Shown one piece after another: positions 16,846 to 24,020 of a stretch of DNA of 59,239 nt; position 1 is the first letter of the stretch, and the number at the start of each line of letters is the position of its first letter. The position numbers and the translations under genes were made by a program. The notes beneath the pieces were generated by a model. The model made no database searches. It was not told the origin of the DNA and saw nothing but the letters and a program-made list of their open reading frames with translations. This DNA is from a virus: IMG/VR virus record IMGVR_UViG_3300034064_000298, positions 1 through 59,239 of that record; one strand, given 5' to 3'.

Positions 16846-17371
16846 AGAACCACGTGCGGTGTTTTTCAGCAACCCATTCAAAACCATTGTGTTCATGAAT
16901 AGTCCACTGGACGTTAGATGGCACTTTTACTATTTTCAGTGAAGCATGATTTCCCTCAGCTTTGATACCTAGTTCTTTCACTATATCTATCAGGATTGGA
17001 TCGTCTCTTTCGAGACGTTTGCAGTCCCAAGCTACGCCATTGGACAATATTAGATATGGTCCAAATTGTTCGTCTGAAAATCTATCCGACCTATGTTGTA
17101 TTGTGTAAGGTATCTTGGCTCGATCGAGATACGTTCTTTGAGCAATAGGCGATAGCTCGAAATCACCATAACTCTCGTTGATAACAACTTCGGTAAGTCC
17201 TATGAGATGAGACACAAATTCGTCCATCTCTTGATTTTCCGGAGGACTTACCACAGTCATTATTTTATTCACACAACACGCGCAGATGTAACGATCCCTT
17301 CCGTTGATCTCGATCGTTATGACCTTGTGGGGATTGTTACTAGCGCATATCGTACAAACTATCTTGCTCAT
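16844..17371 (-). CDS. Zinc-ribbon protein fused to a conserved phage domain
   Basis: 175 residues. The N-terminus has two CxxC pairs (C6xxC9 and C31xxC34 region: CTICASNN, CACCVNK), a probable zinc ribbon. The C-terminal about 110 residues are homologous to the whole protein encoded at 52066 (shared VVINESYG.F.LS, DP...IV.ELG, ASLKIV.VP..V.W, EWVAEKHR.W). Its start abuts the upstream stop (TAAATG), implying coupled translation. The domain is widespread in phages but has no known function, to my knowledge. Confidence 0.75.
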   Translation of the reverse strand: MSKIVCTICASNNPHKVITIEINGRDRYICACCVNKIMTVVSPPENQEMDEFVSHLIGLTEVVINESYGDFELSPIAQRTYLDRAKIPYTIQHRSDRFSDEQFGPYLILSNGVAWDCKRLERDDPILIDIVKELGIKAEGNHASLKIVKVPSNVQWTIHEHNGFEWVAEKHRTWF

Positions 17372-17758
17372 TTAGTGAATTGGATCTGCCAATACCGGAC
17401 CAAATATTCTGACGTAATTTTCTTCGATCTTCCATCGTTCATCTGCCAATACCTGATCCTTCTGAGTTTCCCACTTGGTTTTTATCTCGTCTCTTTCATC
17501 TTCGGAGAAGCATGGATCAAAGTCGAACGTGCAATTTACCAGATTTGAAAGACTAACATGAACATTGTCGGTAACCACGCCCGCGTCGAACTTGATATCT
17601 TCTGGATAATCTCTAGCGTCAACGAAAGCATGCCCGTCTTTGTACGTTTCAGTTACTGCCCATCCTCGTGTAAATCCTCCCGACATCTTCTCGAATATAC
17701 TATAAAACGAGTTGACACTGTAATTTTCTATAGGGGTAATGCGATATAAGTTAGCCAT
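17372..17758 (-). CDS. Unknown protein
   Basis: 128 residues, unrecognised, acidic with aromatic clusters (WAVTETYKDGHAFVDARDYPEDIKFDAG). A good GGAG site precedes the start. It lies in a minus-strand run of small genes that appear co-transcribed; no motif suggests a function. Confidence 0.7.
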   Translation of the reverse strand: MANLYRITPIENYSVNSFYSIFEKMSGGFTRGWAVTETYKDGHAFVDARDYPEDIKFDAGVVTDNVHVSLSNLVNCTFDFDPCFSEDERDEIKTKWETQKDQVLADERWKIEENYVRIFGPVLADPIH

Positions 17759-17767
17759 AGTTTTCTC

Positions 17768-18232
17768 CTAGCCTTGAGTTGAAAATTGATCTTTGGTCAG
17801 TTGGCAGACCATCATAAATTGATCGTATGCCGCTCGTACCGCTGGATTCTGTAACATTGTCTCCGCTTCTTTGCACATCGCGTCTATCCCTGCATCTACC
17901 GCTTCTACCGCTGATGGGAAAGCTAGATAGCTCATCTCTTCTCCGTAGGCTTCCTTCAGCTTCTTCCACGCTTTTTGTTGCGTCTCAGTAACAGGAGCGG
18001 TCATAGGCCTAGCCGACGATGCTTCAATCAGAACATCCGTAATTTTGTCTCTGGCATAGCTACCTGCTGCAATCATAGCTGCGAAATTTGGATCTATTGG
18101 TCTTTTGCTAACACTGCCTGGCTTCGCAAAAACTAAGGTAGTTCCCATTCGGTAGCTGTTTGAAAATTCTTCGTCATATTCCGAAATTGGAACATATCTT
18201 CGACCTTTCTTAATATAAAAAGTCGAACTCAT
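17768..18232 (-). CDS. Unknown helical protein
   Basis: 154 residues, unrecognised. The N-terminal third is beta-like (STFYIKKGRRYVPISEYDEEF), the rest helical (VEAVDAGIDAMCKEAETML). Its ATG overlaps the stop of the 33-residue membrane peptide (ATGA). Proteins of this look are common in phages; nothing indicates a function. Confidence 0.7.
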   Translation of the reverse strand: MSSTFYIKKGRRYVPISEYDEEFSNSYRMGTTLVFAKPGSVSKRPIDPNFAAMIAAGSYARDKITDVLIEASSARPMTAPVTETQQKAWKKLKEAYGEEMSYLAFPSAVEAVDAGIDAMCKEAETMLQNPAVRAAYDQFMMVCQLTKDQFSTQG

Positions 18233-18330
18233 ACGAATTTCTCGTAGATATTAAGTATCAACTGCCTAAGCTCAGGGAATAATGCCAATATTAGTATTAC
18301 TGCCACCAACACGTTTAGTATAATTTCCAT
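18229..18330 (-). CDS. 33-residue membrane peptide
   Basis: AAGGAG six bases before ATG, then MEIILNVLVAVILILALFPE and a short charged tail; ends in an ATGA overlap with the next gene. One transmembrane helix. The ribosome site and overlap make it credible despite its size. Function unknown. Confidence 0.6.
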   Translation of the reverse strand: MEIILNVLVAVILILALFPELRQLILNIYEKFV

Positions 18331-18367
18331 TTTGATCTCCTTTGAACCATGACTCTACTGTAACAGA

Positions 18368-18661
18368 TCACTCGTCGTCTGACAACACTGTTGCTCTCTT
18401 TAAGTTTCCTGTCTCTCCATCGAATAACAACCTAATGTTAGGATTTTCCCAGTGTTCGGCAGGTCTGAACACACACTTTCCAGGAACGAGTTCAAGAATA
18501 CCCAACACTACTTCATCAGCTTTAGGCGGTCTGATTCGATATTCAACATCCTCATCCCATGAAGGATTAGTCTCTATCCATTCGCCGGTTACAGTATCTC
18601 GTTCCTCTATGATTCTTCCATCTGCCCAAGCAACAATACAGACTGCGTGTTTGTGTTTCAT
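18368..18661 (-). CDS. Unknown protein
   Basis: 97 residues. It contains the phage-typical segment PSWDEDVEYRIRPP (about residues 33-46), seen, as I recall, in many small phage proteins that carry a W.....YRI.P repeat. AGGAG in front of the start. Function unknown. Confidence 0.7.
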   Translation of the reverse strand: MKHKHAVCIVAWADGRIIEERDTVTGEWIETNPSWDEDVEYRIRPPKADEVVLGILELVPGKCVFRPAEHWENPNIRLLFDGETGNLKRATVLSDDE

Positions 18662-18675
18662 GTTATGTTCTCCTA

Positions 18676-20049
18676 TTAGAATTTGTCACCAGGGTTAAAT
18701 GCTCGGAACCGCACAAATCGAGGGAATCGAAGTGAGTAGCTGCCGTCCTGATTCTGCGTCACCACGTCGGCCATCACCTCTACTACCATATCAATGGTCG
18801 TTTCTTTGTCTTCCCAAATCTGCTGGCGCTGTTCGTCTGTAAGGCCGCTACCGACGTTGACTCGAATGAGTTTGCCATCATCCTCGCCTTCGCATACCAA
18901 CGCGCCCAGCCGCCCCTCATTCTTGCCTGTGCCTTCTTCTAGTCCAACCACTACCAGGTCAAAAGTCGACGTAGGTTTCAGCTTCATCCAAGCATCTGTG
19001 CGCTTAGTCTGATACGGCGCTTCCATATTTTTTATCATGATACCTTCGTAACCGAGCTTCAACGCCTCTTCGAAGTATTCTTGAAGAGTAGTGTTGCCTT
19101 CTTCCATACTAAGATCAACTAGGATACCTTCGGAAATCTGAAGACATTTTGAATTTTCTAAGCTAGGACGAAGCTGCTCCAGTATCTGGATACGTTTTTT
19201 CTGTTGTGCATTCCAGAAACCTCGCTCGAAATCTACGAGTGGAATAACATCGAAGATGTTGTAGATCATGTCGGTTGTTTCGACATCGCTCTTTCGCTGA
19301 GCCTGTTTCATTAGCTGTTGAAAACTCTCACCGATAACTTCGCCGTCCAACACGAAGCCATCATCTAACCATTGGTTTAGGAACGCTTTCAGTTTCGTCA
19401 ACTCTAATATCTCCTTCTCGATCTGAGGGAAGTTATTGAGTGGCTTGCCGTTTCGGCTCATTAGTTCTACCGAATCACGTCTTACTATAGCGAGCATCCT
19501 AACACCGTCGAGTTTGTACTCGAGTCGCTTAATACCAGTCATATTCTTGGGTTTTTTGGTTGAATCTACCGCAAGCTGGCAGCTAAATACTGGAATAGCC
19601 CACTTGGACTTGCCTACGATTTTGTTTATAGTTGATTCACTGAACCCGCATCTTAGGTCCTTCAGGATAACTCTACGGCACATTCTGTTCCACTCGTCCG
19701 AGTCGAACTCTTCGCTCAACAGTCGGATGGCATCTCTTGCCGCGTTTCCAGTTAGGGCTCTGGTTCTAAGTGTGTCACACAATGCCCAGAAGTCATGCCA
19801 GGGGTTAGGTCGATTTGTTAAGCCAACAGTTTCATCTACCTGCCGAACACCATACACGAAAAAGGGATTGTACGCTAGGTAGCAGTTGTAAAGGAATGCC
19901 TCAGCGTTCAAGCTGCCGACGGTGGCGGCGGCAAAGGCTTCCTTGATCACGCTTTCCTTGTGGAGGCGGCTATTGCTTGACTCTAGTTTCTGAATCCAAC
20001 AGTTGGCCAACGTGAAGCCACTATAGTTGGTATTCGCTATCTCTATCAT
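18676..20049 (-). CDS. ATP-dependent DNA ligase (T4 gp30-like)
   Basis: 457 residues, close to T4 ligase (487). The nucleotidylated lysine is in motif I KLDGVR at 179-184; further motifs are SRNGKPL, LDGEVIGESF, GYEGIMIKN and DAWMKLKP. The C-terminal OB part ends RFPRFVRFRAFNPGDKF. It seals nicks in duplex DNA via an enzyme-AMP intermediate, joining Okazaki fragments and serving repair and recombination. It has its own sigma70-like promoter. Confidence 0.94.
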   Translation of the reverse strand: MIEIANTNYSGFTLANCWIQKLESSNSRLHKESVIKEAFAAATVGSLNAEAFLYNCYLAYNPFFVYGVRQVDETVGLTNRPNPWHDFWALCDTLRTRALTGNAARDAIRLLSEEFDSDEWNRMCRRVILKDLRCGFSESTINKIVGKSKWAIPVFSCQLAVDSTKKPKNMTGIKRLEYKLDGVRMLAIVRRDSVELMSRNGKPLNNFPQIEKEILELTKLKAFLNQWLDDGFVLDGEVIGESFQQLMKQAQRKSDVETTDMIYNIFDVIPLVDFERGFWNAQQKKRIQILEQLRPSLENSKCLQISEGILVDLSMEEGNTTLQEYFEEALKLGYEGIMIKNMEAPYQTKRTDAWMKLKPTSTFDLVVVGLEEGTGKNEGRLGALVCEGEDDGKLIRVNVGSGLTDEQRQQIWEDKETTIDMVVEVMADVVTQNQDGSYSLRFPRFVRFRAFNPGDKF

Positions 20050-20081
20050 GTCGTCTCTCCGTTTATTTAAGGTATGAGTGC

Positions 20082-20110
20082 ATAATACACGGATGAAAGG
20101 GGCCTGTCAA
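20082..20110 (-). promoter_or_regulatory. Sigma70-like promoter of the ligase gene
   Basis: TTGACA (20105-20110), 17 bases, TATTAT (20082-20087), four bases after the stop of the upstream gene. Confidence 0.75.
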
Positions 20111-20114
20111 CTAC

Positions 20115-20294
20115 TTAGGGATGAAGATATACTTTGTACGGCCAGTTGATTTTGTCGATGCAGTCTGATACCGACTGACCAGAGTCGGTACATTCCTGCA
20201 TCTCCTTATTCTTGATGTCGGCCTGTCGTTGCCCCACGGTGAATGCCACGATGACAACACAGGCCGAAAAGATAAGCTGAAGTATGAACTTCAT
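20115..20294 (-). CDS. 59-residue membrane/exported protein
   Basis: MKFILQLIFSACVVIVAFTVG forms an N-terminal membrane helix or uncleaved signal; the rest is polar with Cys residues in MQECTDSG and SDCIDKI that could form a disulphide in the periplasm. The ATG overlaps the stop of the upstream gene (TAATG). Function unknown. Confidence 0.6.
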   Translation of the reverse strand: MKFILQLIFSACVVIVAFTVGQRQADIKNKEMQECTDSGQSVSDCIDKINWPYKVYLHP

Positions 20295-20476
20295 TATGCC
20301 GCGATGTCGTCAGACTGAGAGAACTCCAGATCTGCTTTCAGTAAATTTGCAGCCATAGGATGATGCTTGTTGAGATACTTAGTCAACTCCCATAGTGAGT
20401 CGCTATCAAGCCAAGCGATACCTTCAGCCAAATCTTCAATCGCGTCAAATGTGTCAGTTTTAGTTTGAGTAGTCAT
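20294..20476 (-). CDS. Small acidic protein of unknown function
   Basis: 60 residues, helical and acidic (FDAIEDLAEGIAWLDSDSLWELTKYL). It is translationally coupled to the 59-residue membrane protein downstream. AGAGGTAAAT lies in front of the start. Not recognised. Confidence 0.6.
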   Translation of the reverse strand: MTTQTKTDTFDAIEDLAEGIAWLDSDSLWELTKYLNKHHPMAANLLKADLEFSQSDDIAA

Positions 20477-20490
20477 ATTTACCTCTATTG

Positions 20491-20544
20491 TTAAACAGTT
20501 GCCAGTGATACAAGTAGAACGATAGCCAAAACAAAAAGTTCCAT
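20491..20544 (-). CDS. 17-residue membrane peptide
   Basis: GGAG eight bases before ATG, then MELFVLAIVLLVSLATV. It matches the first part of the neighbour at 20565 (MELFILGVILVVAMWTV), so the two look like a tandem duplication. It may be a leader peptide or a true membrane microprotein. Confidence 0.4.
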   Translation of the reverse strand: MELFVLAIVLLVSLATV

Positions 20545-20564
20545 TAAAGGCACTCCAAGTAAGT

Positions 20565-20666
20565 TTAAATCAACTCTTCTGATTCATCCTGTTTGTATTT
20601 TGACTGCGGGATATCCACGGTCCACATTGCTACTACCAATATAACGCCTAATATAAAAAGTTCCAT
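20565..20666 (-). CDS. 33-residue membrane peptide
   Basis: GAGGT in front of ATG. One hydrophobic helix (MELFILGVILVVAMWTV), then an acidic tail DIPQSKYKQDESEEL. It has its own sigma70-like promoter and is paralogous in its first 17 residues to the 20491 peptide. Function unknown. Confidence 0.5.
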   Translation of the reverse strand: MELFILGVILVVAMWTVDIPQSKYKQDESEELI

Positions 20667-20701
20667 GATGTTTTACCTCGTGTGTTTATGTATGTATCGC
20701 T

Positions 20702-20730
20702 ATATTACTGCTTTTTTCATCGAAAGTCAA
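20702..20730 (-). promoter_or_regulatory. Sigma70-like promoter
   Basis: TTGACT (20725-20730), 17 bases, TAATAT (20702-20707), upstream of the 33-residue membrane peptide. Confidence 0.65.
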
Positions 20731-20800
20731 CGATTAATGCGAATTTTACAGGTAATGAACTGTTTCCTATTAGTAACATATCTATCGAGATTTTAGCCAT
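20717..20800 (-). CDS. Possible 27-residue peptide
   Basis: A weak GAG site, then MAKISIDMLLIGNSSLPVK and a stop eight bases before the -10 box of the promoter. The promoter's -35 box lies within its last codons, a pattern seen elsewhere in this genome. Otherwise unsupported. Confidence 0.28.
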   Translation of the reverse strand: MAKISIDMLLIGNSSLPVKFALIVDFR

Positions 20801-20815
20801 TGTATCTCAAAAGTG

Positions 20816-21079
20816 TCATACACAGACGGATTTGAGATATCCCAGAAACGAGTCGATTAGTCCATGGTGCATCGCAACTCCAGTCAAGTAGATCAACAAC
20901 AATCCACCATTTACTATGGCTATGTTGACTTCTTTGATGCGAATTCCCCAAATCATATACAACAACGCTCCTACATTTAGGAGGTAGACGTTTAGTGGCA
21001 TTATTTTGAAGCTGGTGCACAATGCTCCCGAAAGCGTGAAGCATAGTGCAATCCATTTTATAAAGGTGTTAGTTTTCAT
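20816..21079 (-). CDS. Integral membrane protein, three helices
   Basis: 87 residues from the ATG at 21079, which overlaps the end of the upstream gene; longer frames would run antisense of nothing but lack a start signal. Three hydrophobic segments: FIKWIALCFTLSGALCTSF, VYLLNVGALLYMIWGI and IAIVNGGLLLIYLTGVAM, with RIKEVN in the loop. The arrangement resembles small inner-membrane families of unknown function found in phages and bacteria. Confidence 0.65.
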   Translation of the reverse strand: MKTNTFIKWIALCFTLSGALCTSFKIMPLNVYLLNVGALLYMIWGIRIKEVNIAIVNGGLLLIYLTGVAMHHGLIDSFLGYLKSVCV

Positions 21080-21542
21080 TGAAGTCGAATAAATTCTCGA
21101 AAAGTTTCTCGTCTTCAGTCTTATTGTCGCCACCAAATGAAAAATCATAGGTGAGTGCATCGTGACACACGATATTCTTCTCCACGATATGTCTCAGCTC
21201 TTCGTGTCCACATAGCAGACGATCGCGACATAGGTCGACGTTGTCTTGCATCAAGTCCACACCATACGTGTTGGATAACGCAGTCTCTAGACTTTGTCCG
21301 TTCTCCATCTTCATGATAACAACTTCACTCAGGAACTGACCGTCGCCACATGATGGGTCAAGAAACGTCTTAGTAGGGTCGGTAAATGACTCCGGTGGCA
21401 ATTGCTGAAGTATTTCTTGAACCAAAGGCGTAGGAGTAAATACCTCGCCAGTACTCTTGACTCGATTGCGTTCACGATCAACGCCTGACATGTATTCACG
21501 ATCTCGAAGATGCTTGATGTATTTTTCCAAAGTTTCAGTCAT
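21069..21542 (-). CDS. N6-methylase-like protein lacking the catalytic half
   Basis: 157 residues. GEVFTPTPLVQEIL (32-45) and FLDPSCGDGQFL (60-71) match the SAM-binding start of type I/IIG N6-adenine methylases, and YGVDLMQDNVDLC the acidic loop. Motif IV (N/D)PP(Y/F) is absent: the equivalent place reads CHDALTYDF. This is less than half of a normal methylase. It may bind SAM for another purpose or act as a decoy or inhibitor. Several T4-like phages carry comparable short proteins (from memory). It has its own promoter. Confidence 0.7.
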   Translation of the reverse strand: MTETLEKYIKHLRDREYMSGVDRERNRVKSTGEVFTPTPLVQEILQQLPPESFTDPTKTFLDPSCGDGQFLSEVVIMKMENGQSLETALSNTYGVDLMQDNVDLCRDRLLCGHEELRHIVEKNIVCHDALTYDFSFGGDNKTEDEKLFENLFDFNEN

Positions 21543-21565
21543 TTGTCTCTCCTATGTTGGACTCT

Positions 21566-21594
21566 ATTATCACTCGATGGATCTCGGAAGTCAA
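21566..21594 (-). promoter_or_regulatory. Sigma70-like promoter
   Basis: TTGACT (21589-21594), 17 bases, GATAAT (21566-21571). Confidence 0.65.
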
Positions 21595-21602
21595 CATGTT
21601 TA

Positions 21603-21800
21603 TCAGATATTCTGATCAGAATTTTTCGGCGTTGGGCTTAGTATGGCTCCTTCATCGCATATCGCCGACTTGATATCTTTGTCATGTTTGAACTCTGCCT
21701 GATGAGACGACAAGTAGACTTGACATTCTTGCTTAGACTTAAATTTCTTCACCAGCACGTCGTCGCTGCTGTGAAGACTCAATATTAAAAACCATTCCAT
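21603..21800 (-). CDS. Small protein, paralogue of the 49338 product
   Basis: 65 residues. The pattern MEWFLILSL...DVLVKKFKSKQECQVYL matches MSWILAMYL...DVLAREFSTEKECKQML of the 49338 protein, with aligned Lys/Asp runs after it. A one-domain family of unknown function; the N-terminus is hydrophobic but too short to be a clear membrane helix. Confidence 0.65.
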   Translation of the reverse strand: MEWFLILSLHSSDDVLVKKFKSKQECQVYLSSHQAEFKHDKDIKSAICDEGAILSPTPKNSDQNI

Positions 21801-21805
21801 TTTTG

Positions 21806-22390
21806 TTACCTCTGTGAATAGAAAATATGCTTACCAATATGTGCCCTAACGAACATATCTTTAGACCAACCAGGAGCTTCTATGTAGTCGCCATGATAGT
21901 GGTCAGCCTTTGCTAGTGTAGTTACACGAACTCCTCTAGCAAATGCAGCCGCGGCGTCTTTTGCCTGTACCCAAGATTGACCGTGAGGACGTTCTTCGCG
22001 CATACGTCGAAATTTGGTCCAGCTGAATTGATTCTTCCTGTAGACTACCTTGCACATGGTTTTGCCCCAGTGCTGTTGCTTTAGACGATTGTAGGTCACG
22101 TTGGCAACAGCTATTTTGCCAATATATCCCTCGAATTTGGCCTCGTGATAGATGTTTCTGGACAAGCAATTGAACTCTCTCGGAGTCAATGGCACACGCT
22201 GGTTAGTATTGGTCAATATGGAAAACGTCTTTTCATCAGGTTCTTCACCAAGAGTAGCTGTCACATGACCTCGACTGGGCTCAGACGAAGATTTGTCTAG
22301 CCACCTAGGCAAGTTATACGAAACAACGTAGGAGATGAGCAGCATGATCATACAGATTGCGAATGTCTCGTTCACGGACAGCTTTTTCAT
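21806..22390 (-). CDS. SleB-type cell-wall hydrolase with membrane anchor (probable endolysin)
   Basis: 194 residues. The N-terminal hydrophobic helix (about 9-27, TFAICMIMLLISYVVSYNL) is a signal-anchor. The Hydrolase_2/SleB domain covers about 70-194: FNCLSRNIYHEAKFE with the probable catalytic E83, AVANVTYNR, FSWT, ADHYHGDY (162-169) and a closing HIGKHIFY. SleB enzymes cleave peptidoglycan glycan strands. The anchor suggests SAR-type export by the host Sec system, which would remove the need for a classical holin to reach the periplasm. No holin was identified, although several small membrane proteins lie nearby. Confidence 0.85.
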   Translation of the reverse strand: MKKLSVNETFAICMIMLLISYVVSYNLPRWLDKSSSEPSRGHVTATLGEEPDEKTFSILTNTNQRVPLTPREFNCLSRNIYHEAKFEGYIGKIAVANVTYNRLKQQHWGKTMCKVVYRKNQFSWTKFRRMREERPHGQSWVQAKDAAAAFARGVRVTTLAKADHYHGDYIEAPGWSKDMFVRAHIGKHIFYSQR

Positions 22391-22401
22391 GGTAATATCG
22401 C

Positions 22402-22677
22402 TTATTTGGTGGTATCTACTCGTTGTGCGATCATTGCGTCTGCGATATTGTAGGCATCACGGGCGTAAAGTTTCCAGGTTTCTGGCGTAGTGCCTCTATA
22501 ACCAGAAGGACTTGAGAGTAGTCCCTGAATTGCCGCCAGTGCAAATCGATCTCGCAAACTCACGCCTACTACCTCAGGCAGTGGCATAAGTTCGTCAACA
22601 TTGCTAGAGACGGTCCAGTTAGCTGGTTCAGGACTAGCGATATCTTCAGCTGGTTGTTTAGTTCTAGGTCTTGCCAT
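22402..22677 (-). CDS. Conserved phage protein of unknown function
   Basis: 91 residues. The central part LRDRFALAAIQGLLSS and AYNIADAMIAQR resembles a small phage family built as two helices; the N-terminus is Pro/Lys-rich and disordered. Function unknown. Confidence 0.7.
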   Translation of the reverse strand: MARPRTKQPAEDIASPEPANWTVSSNVDELMPLPEVVGVSLRDRFALAAIQGLLSSPSGYRGTTPETWKLYARDAYNIADAMIAQRVDTTK

Positions 22678-22685
22678 TGGTTTTC

Positions 22686-22871
22686 CTATTGTAGTAGTAA
22701 ATCGGCACCATCAAATGCCATTGGGTTTGTCTTTTGTATATGAGTTATTATAGCATCCATCGCGCAGCATTGTATTAGCGCGAACTCATCTTCTGTTAAG
22801 TTCTCAAAGTCTGAATTCCCGTCATTCCATATAGCCTGTAGTTCTGTTACGCGCTCTGGTGTAATATTCAA
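22686..22871 (-). CDS. Small acidic protein of unknown function
   Basis: 61 residues, acidic, helical, two adjacent Cys (ALIQCCAMDAII). Four-base ATGA overlap with the upstream membrane protein gene. Not recognised. Confidence 0.6.
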   Translation of the reverse strand: MNITPERVTELQAIWNDGNSDFENLTEDEFALIQCCAMDAIITHIQKTNPMAFDGADLLLQ

Positions 22872-23062
22872 TTTTGTGCCTCAATTTTTGAGTAGTTGGT
22901 ACATTCAGGATGATCTTTCGTGATTTCAGAAGTGCATTGCCATTCTGTATCGCGCAGTGTTATCGTGCTTTCATTCCGAGCACCTGAAACTCCTACCCAT
23001 ACAATCAAGTATAGCAATGCAAGTATAACATTTACTTTGGTGAGTTTAGAGAGTTTATCCAT
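22868..23062 (-). CDS. Small membrane/exported protein
   Basis: 64 residues with an N-terminal membrane helix (VNVILALLYLIVWVGVSG), then a polar part with two Cys (EWQCTSEITKDHPECTN) that could be disulphide-bonded outside the cytoplasm. Its start follows the preceding stop directly (TAAATG). Given the lysin at 21806, a lysis accessory or spanin-like role is conceivable, but no spanin signature is visible. Confidence 0.6.
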   Translation of the reverse strand: MDKLSKLTKVNVILALLYLIVWVGVSGARNESTITLRDTEWQCTSEITKDHPECTNYSKIEAQN

Positions 23063-23197
23063 TTAGAATCCTATCTGAGAGTGAGCCGCGTTGGTGAACA
23101 GCGACGCAAAGTATGTTAGTGGGATGAAAAATACAATCACTTCAGCAATCATGTAGGTGTACCAAAAAGATGCGGTCAGTGTGTCGATGTCTTTCAT
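23063..23197 (-). CDS. 44-residue membrane protein
   Basis: AGGAAACTAAA-ATG, then a hydrophobic segment TYMIAEVIVFFIPLTYFASLF. The stop abuts the next gene's ATG. First gene behind a perfect-consensus promoter. A small holin-like protein is possible from size and context, but not shown. Confidence 0.55.
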   Translation of the reverse strand: MKDIDTLTASFWYTYMIAEVIVFFIPLTYFASLFTNAAHSQIGF

Positions 23198-23227
23198 TTT
23201 AGTTTCCTGTGTTTAAGTTACTTGTGT

Positions 23228-23256
23228 ATTATATGATGAATTTCGCCAGCTGTCAA
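23228..23256 (-). promoter_or_regulatory. Consensus sigma70 promoter
   Basis: TTGACA (23251-23256), 17-base spacer, TATAAT (23228-23233): both hexamers perfect. The upstream stop codon is three bases away. Confidence 0.85.
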
Positions 23257-23259
23257 GCA

Positions 23260-23535
23260 CTATTCGTAATATTCTTCGATATATTTTTGTGCCTGTGCGC
23301 TAGGACTGAACTTGGTTTCCCACCGCTCCTGTTCGGTTATTCCATAAGGAGCATGATCGTACTTCGATCCATTGAAGCACCATTCCATCTCGATGCCATT
23401 CGTCCATGACCTACTTATTCTACTCGTCCATCCAGCGTTTCGATTGGCAGATCGCAATCCCTTTCGGGCTGACGATTCTGACCGATAACTTTGAATTTGG
23501 GCACCAGTTGCGATATGAAATAGGACGAATGTCAT
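23260..23535 (-). CDS. Unknown protein
   Basis: 91 residues, basic N-terminal half (SYRSESSARKGLRSANRNAG) and aromatic C-terminal half (ERWETKFSPSAQAQKYIEEYYE). Not recognised. It ends three bases before the -35 box of the next promoter. Confidence 0.65.
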   Translation of the reverse strand: MTFVLFHIATGAQIQSYRSESSARKGLRSANRNAGWTSRISRSWTNGIEMEWCFNGSKYDHAPYGITEQERWETKFSPSAQAQKYIEEYYE

Positions 23536-23544
23536 AATTTAACC

Positions 23545-23742
23545 TCAGTTGACGTATGTGATTTGAACCGCGTTACCTTTTATGTCGGTCCCGCCCACGC
23601 CTACTGCTTTTGATTGTATCAGATCAGCGTAGCATGCCCTTACAGAGGCATTTATTTTAGGATCATCACCAACGCCCCTGGATATTGCATTAGCTGAAGC
23701 GTAGAAACTGACACCGTTCACGATAATTCTTAGCTTTTTCAT
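23545..23742 (-). CDS. Small basic protein of unknown function
   Basis: 65 residues, GGAG before the start; begins MKKLRIIVNGVSFYA. Alternating beta pattern, with a Gly-rich turn SKAVGVGGTD. Not recognised. Confidence 0.65.
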   Translation of the reverse strand: MKKLRIIVNGVSFYASANAISRGVGDDPKINASVRACYADLIQSKAVGVGGTDIKGNAVQITYVN

Positions 23743-23754
23743 TTGCTTCTCCTA

Positions 23755-23958
23755 CTAGTTGGCGTTGTTGAGTTCTTTGACGTGATTTTCCAGAACTTTT
23801 ATTTGCTCCGGTGTCAGCGCGAGAGAGCCTAGAAGTTTTGACATGTCCGATAGCGCGTATCCCAGCATGTAGGCATAGCTTTTGCCACCAACCGATGATA
23901 CTGATTTCCGCTCAGAAGTTTTCTCTATCGTCTCTGCGTACAGTGTTATTTCGTTCAT
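23755..23958 (-). CDS. Small protein of unknown function
   Basis: 67 residues from the second of two adjacent ATGs, which gives GGAG the better six-base spacing. Helical (YMLGYALSDMSKLLGSL; TPEQIKVLENHVKEL). First gene after an early-type promoter. Not recognised. Confidence 0.6.
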   Translation of the reverse strand: MNEITLYAETIEKTSERKSVSSVGGKSYAYMLGYALSDMSKLLGSLALTPEQIKVLENHVKELNNAN

Positions 23959-23988
23959 CATTTTCTCCTTTGCTTACGTTATGGGAGT

Positions 23989-24017
23989 AGTATAACAACA
24001 AGATGCACCACTGTCAA
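23989..24017 (-). promoter_or_regulatory. Sigma70-like promoter
   Basis: TTGACA (24012-24017), 17 bases, TATACT (23989-23994); its ACTCCCATAACGTAA leader matches that of the AAA ATPase gene at 48791. Confidence 0.75.
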
Positions 24018-24020
24018 CTT

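Noticed and set aside
16834-16896. Longer N-terminus for the membrane/coiled-coil protein
   Set aside because: It would overlap the upstream gene by about 50 bases and run through the late promoter; the ATG at 16833 fits the pattern of other late genes.
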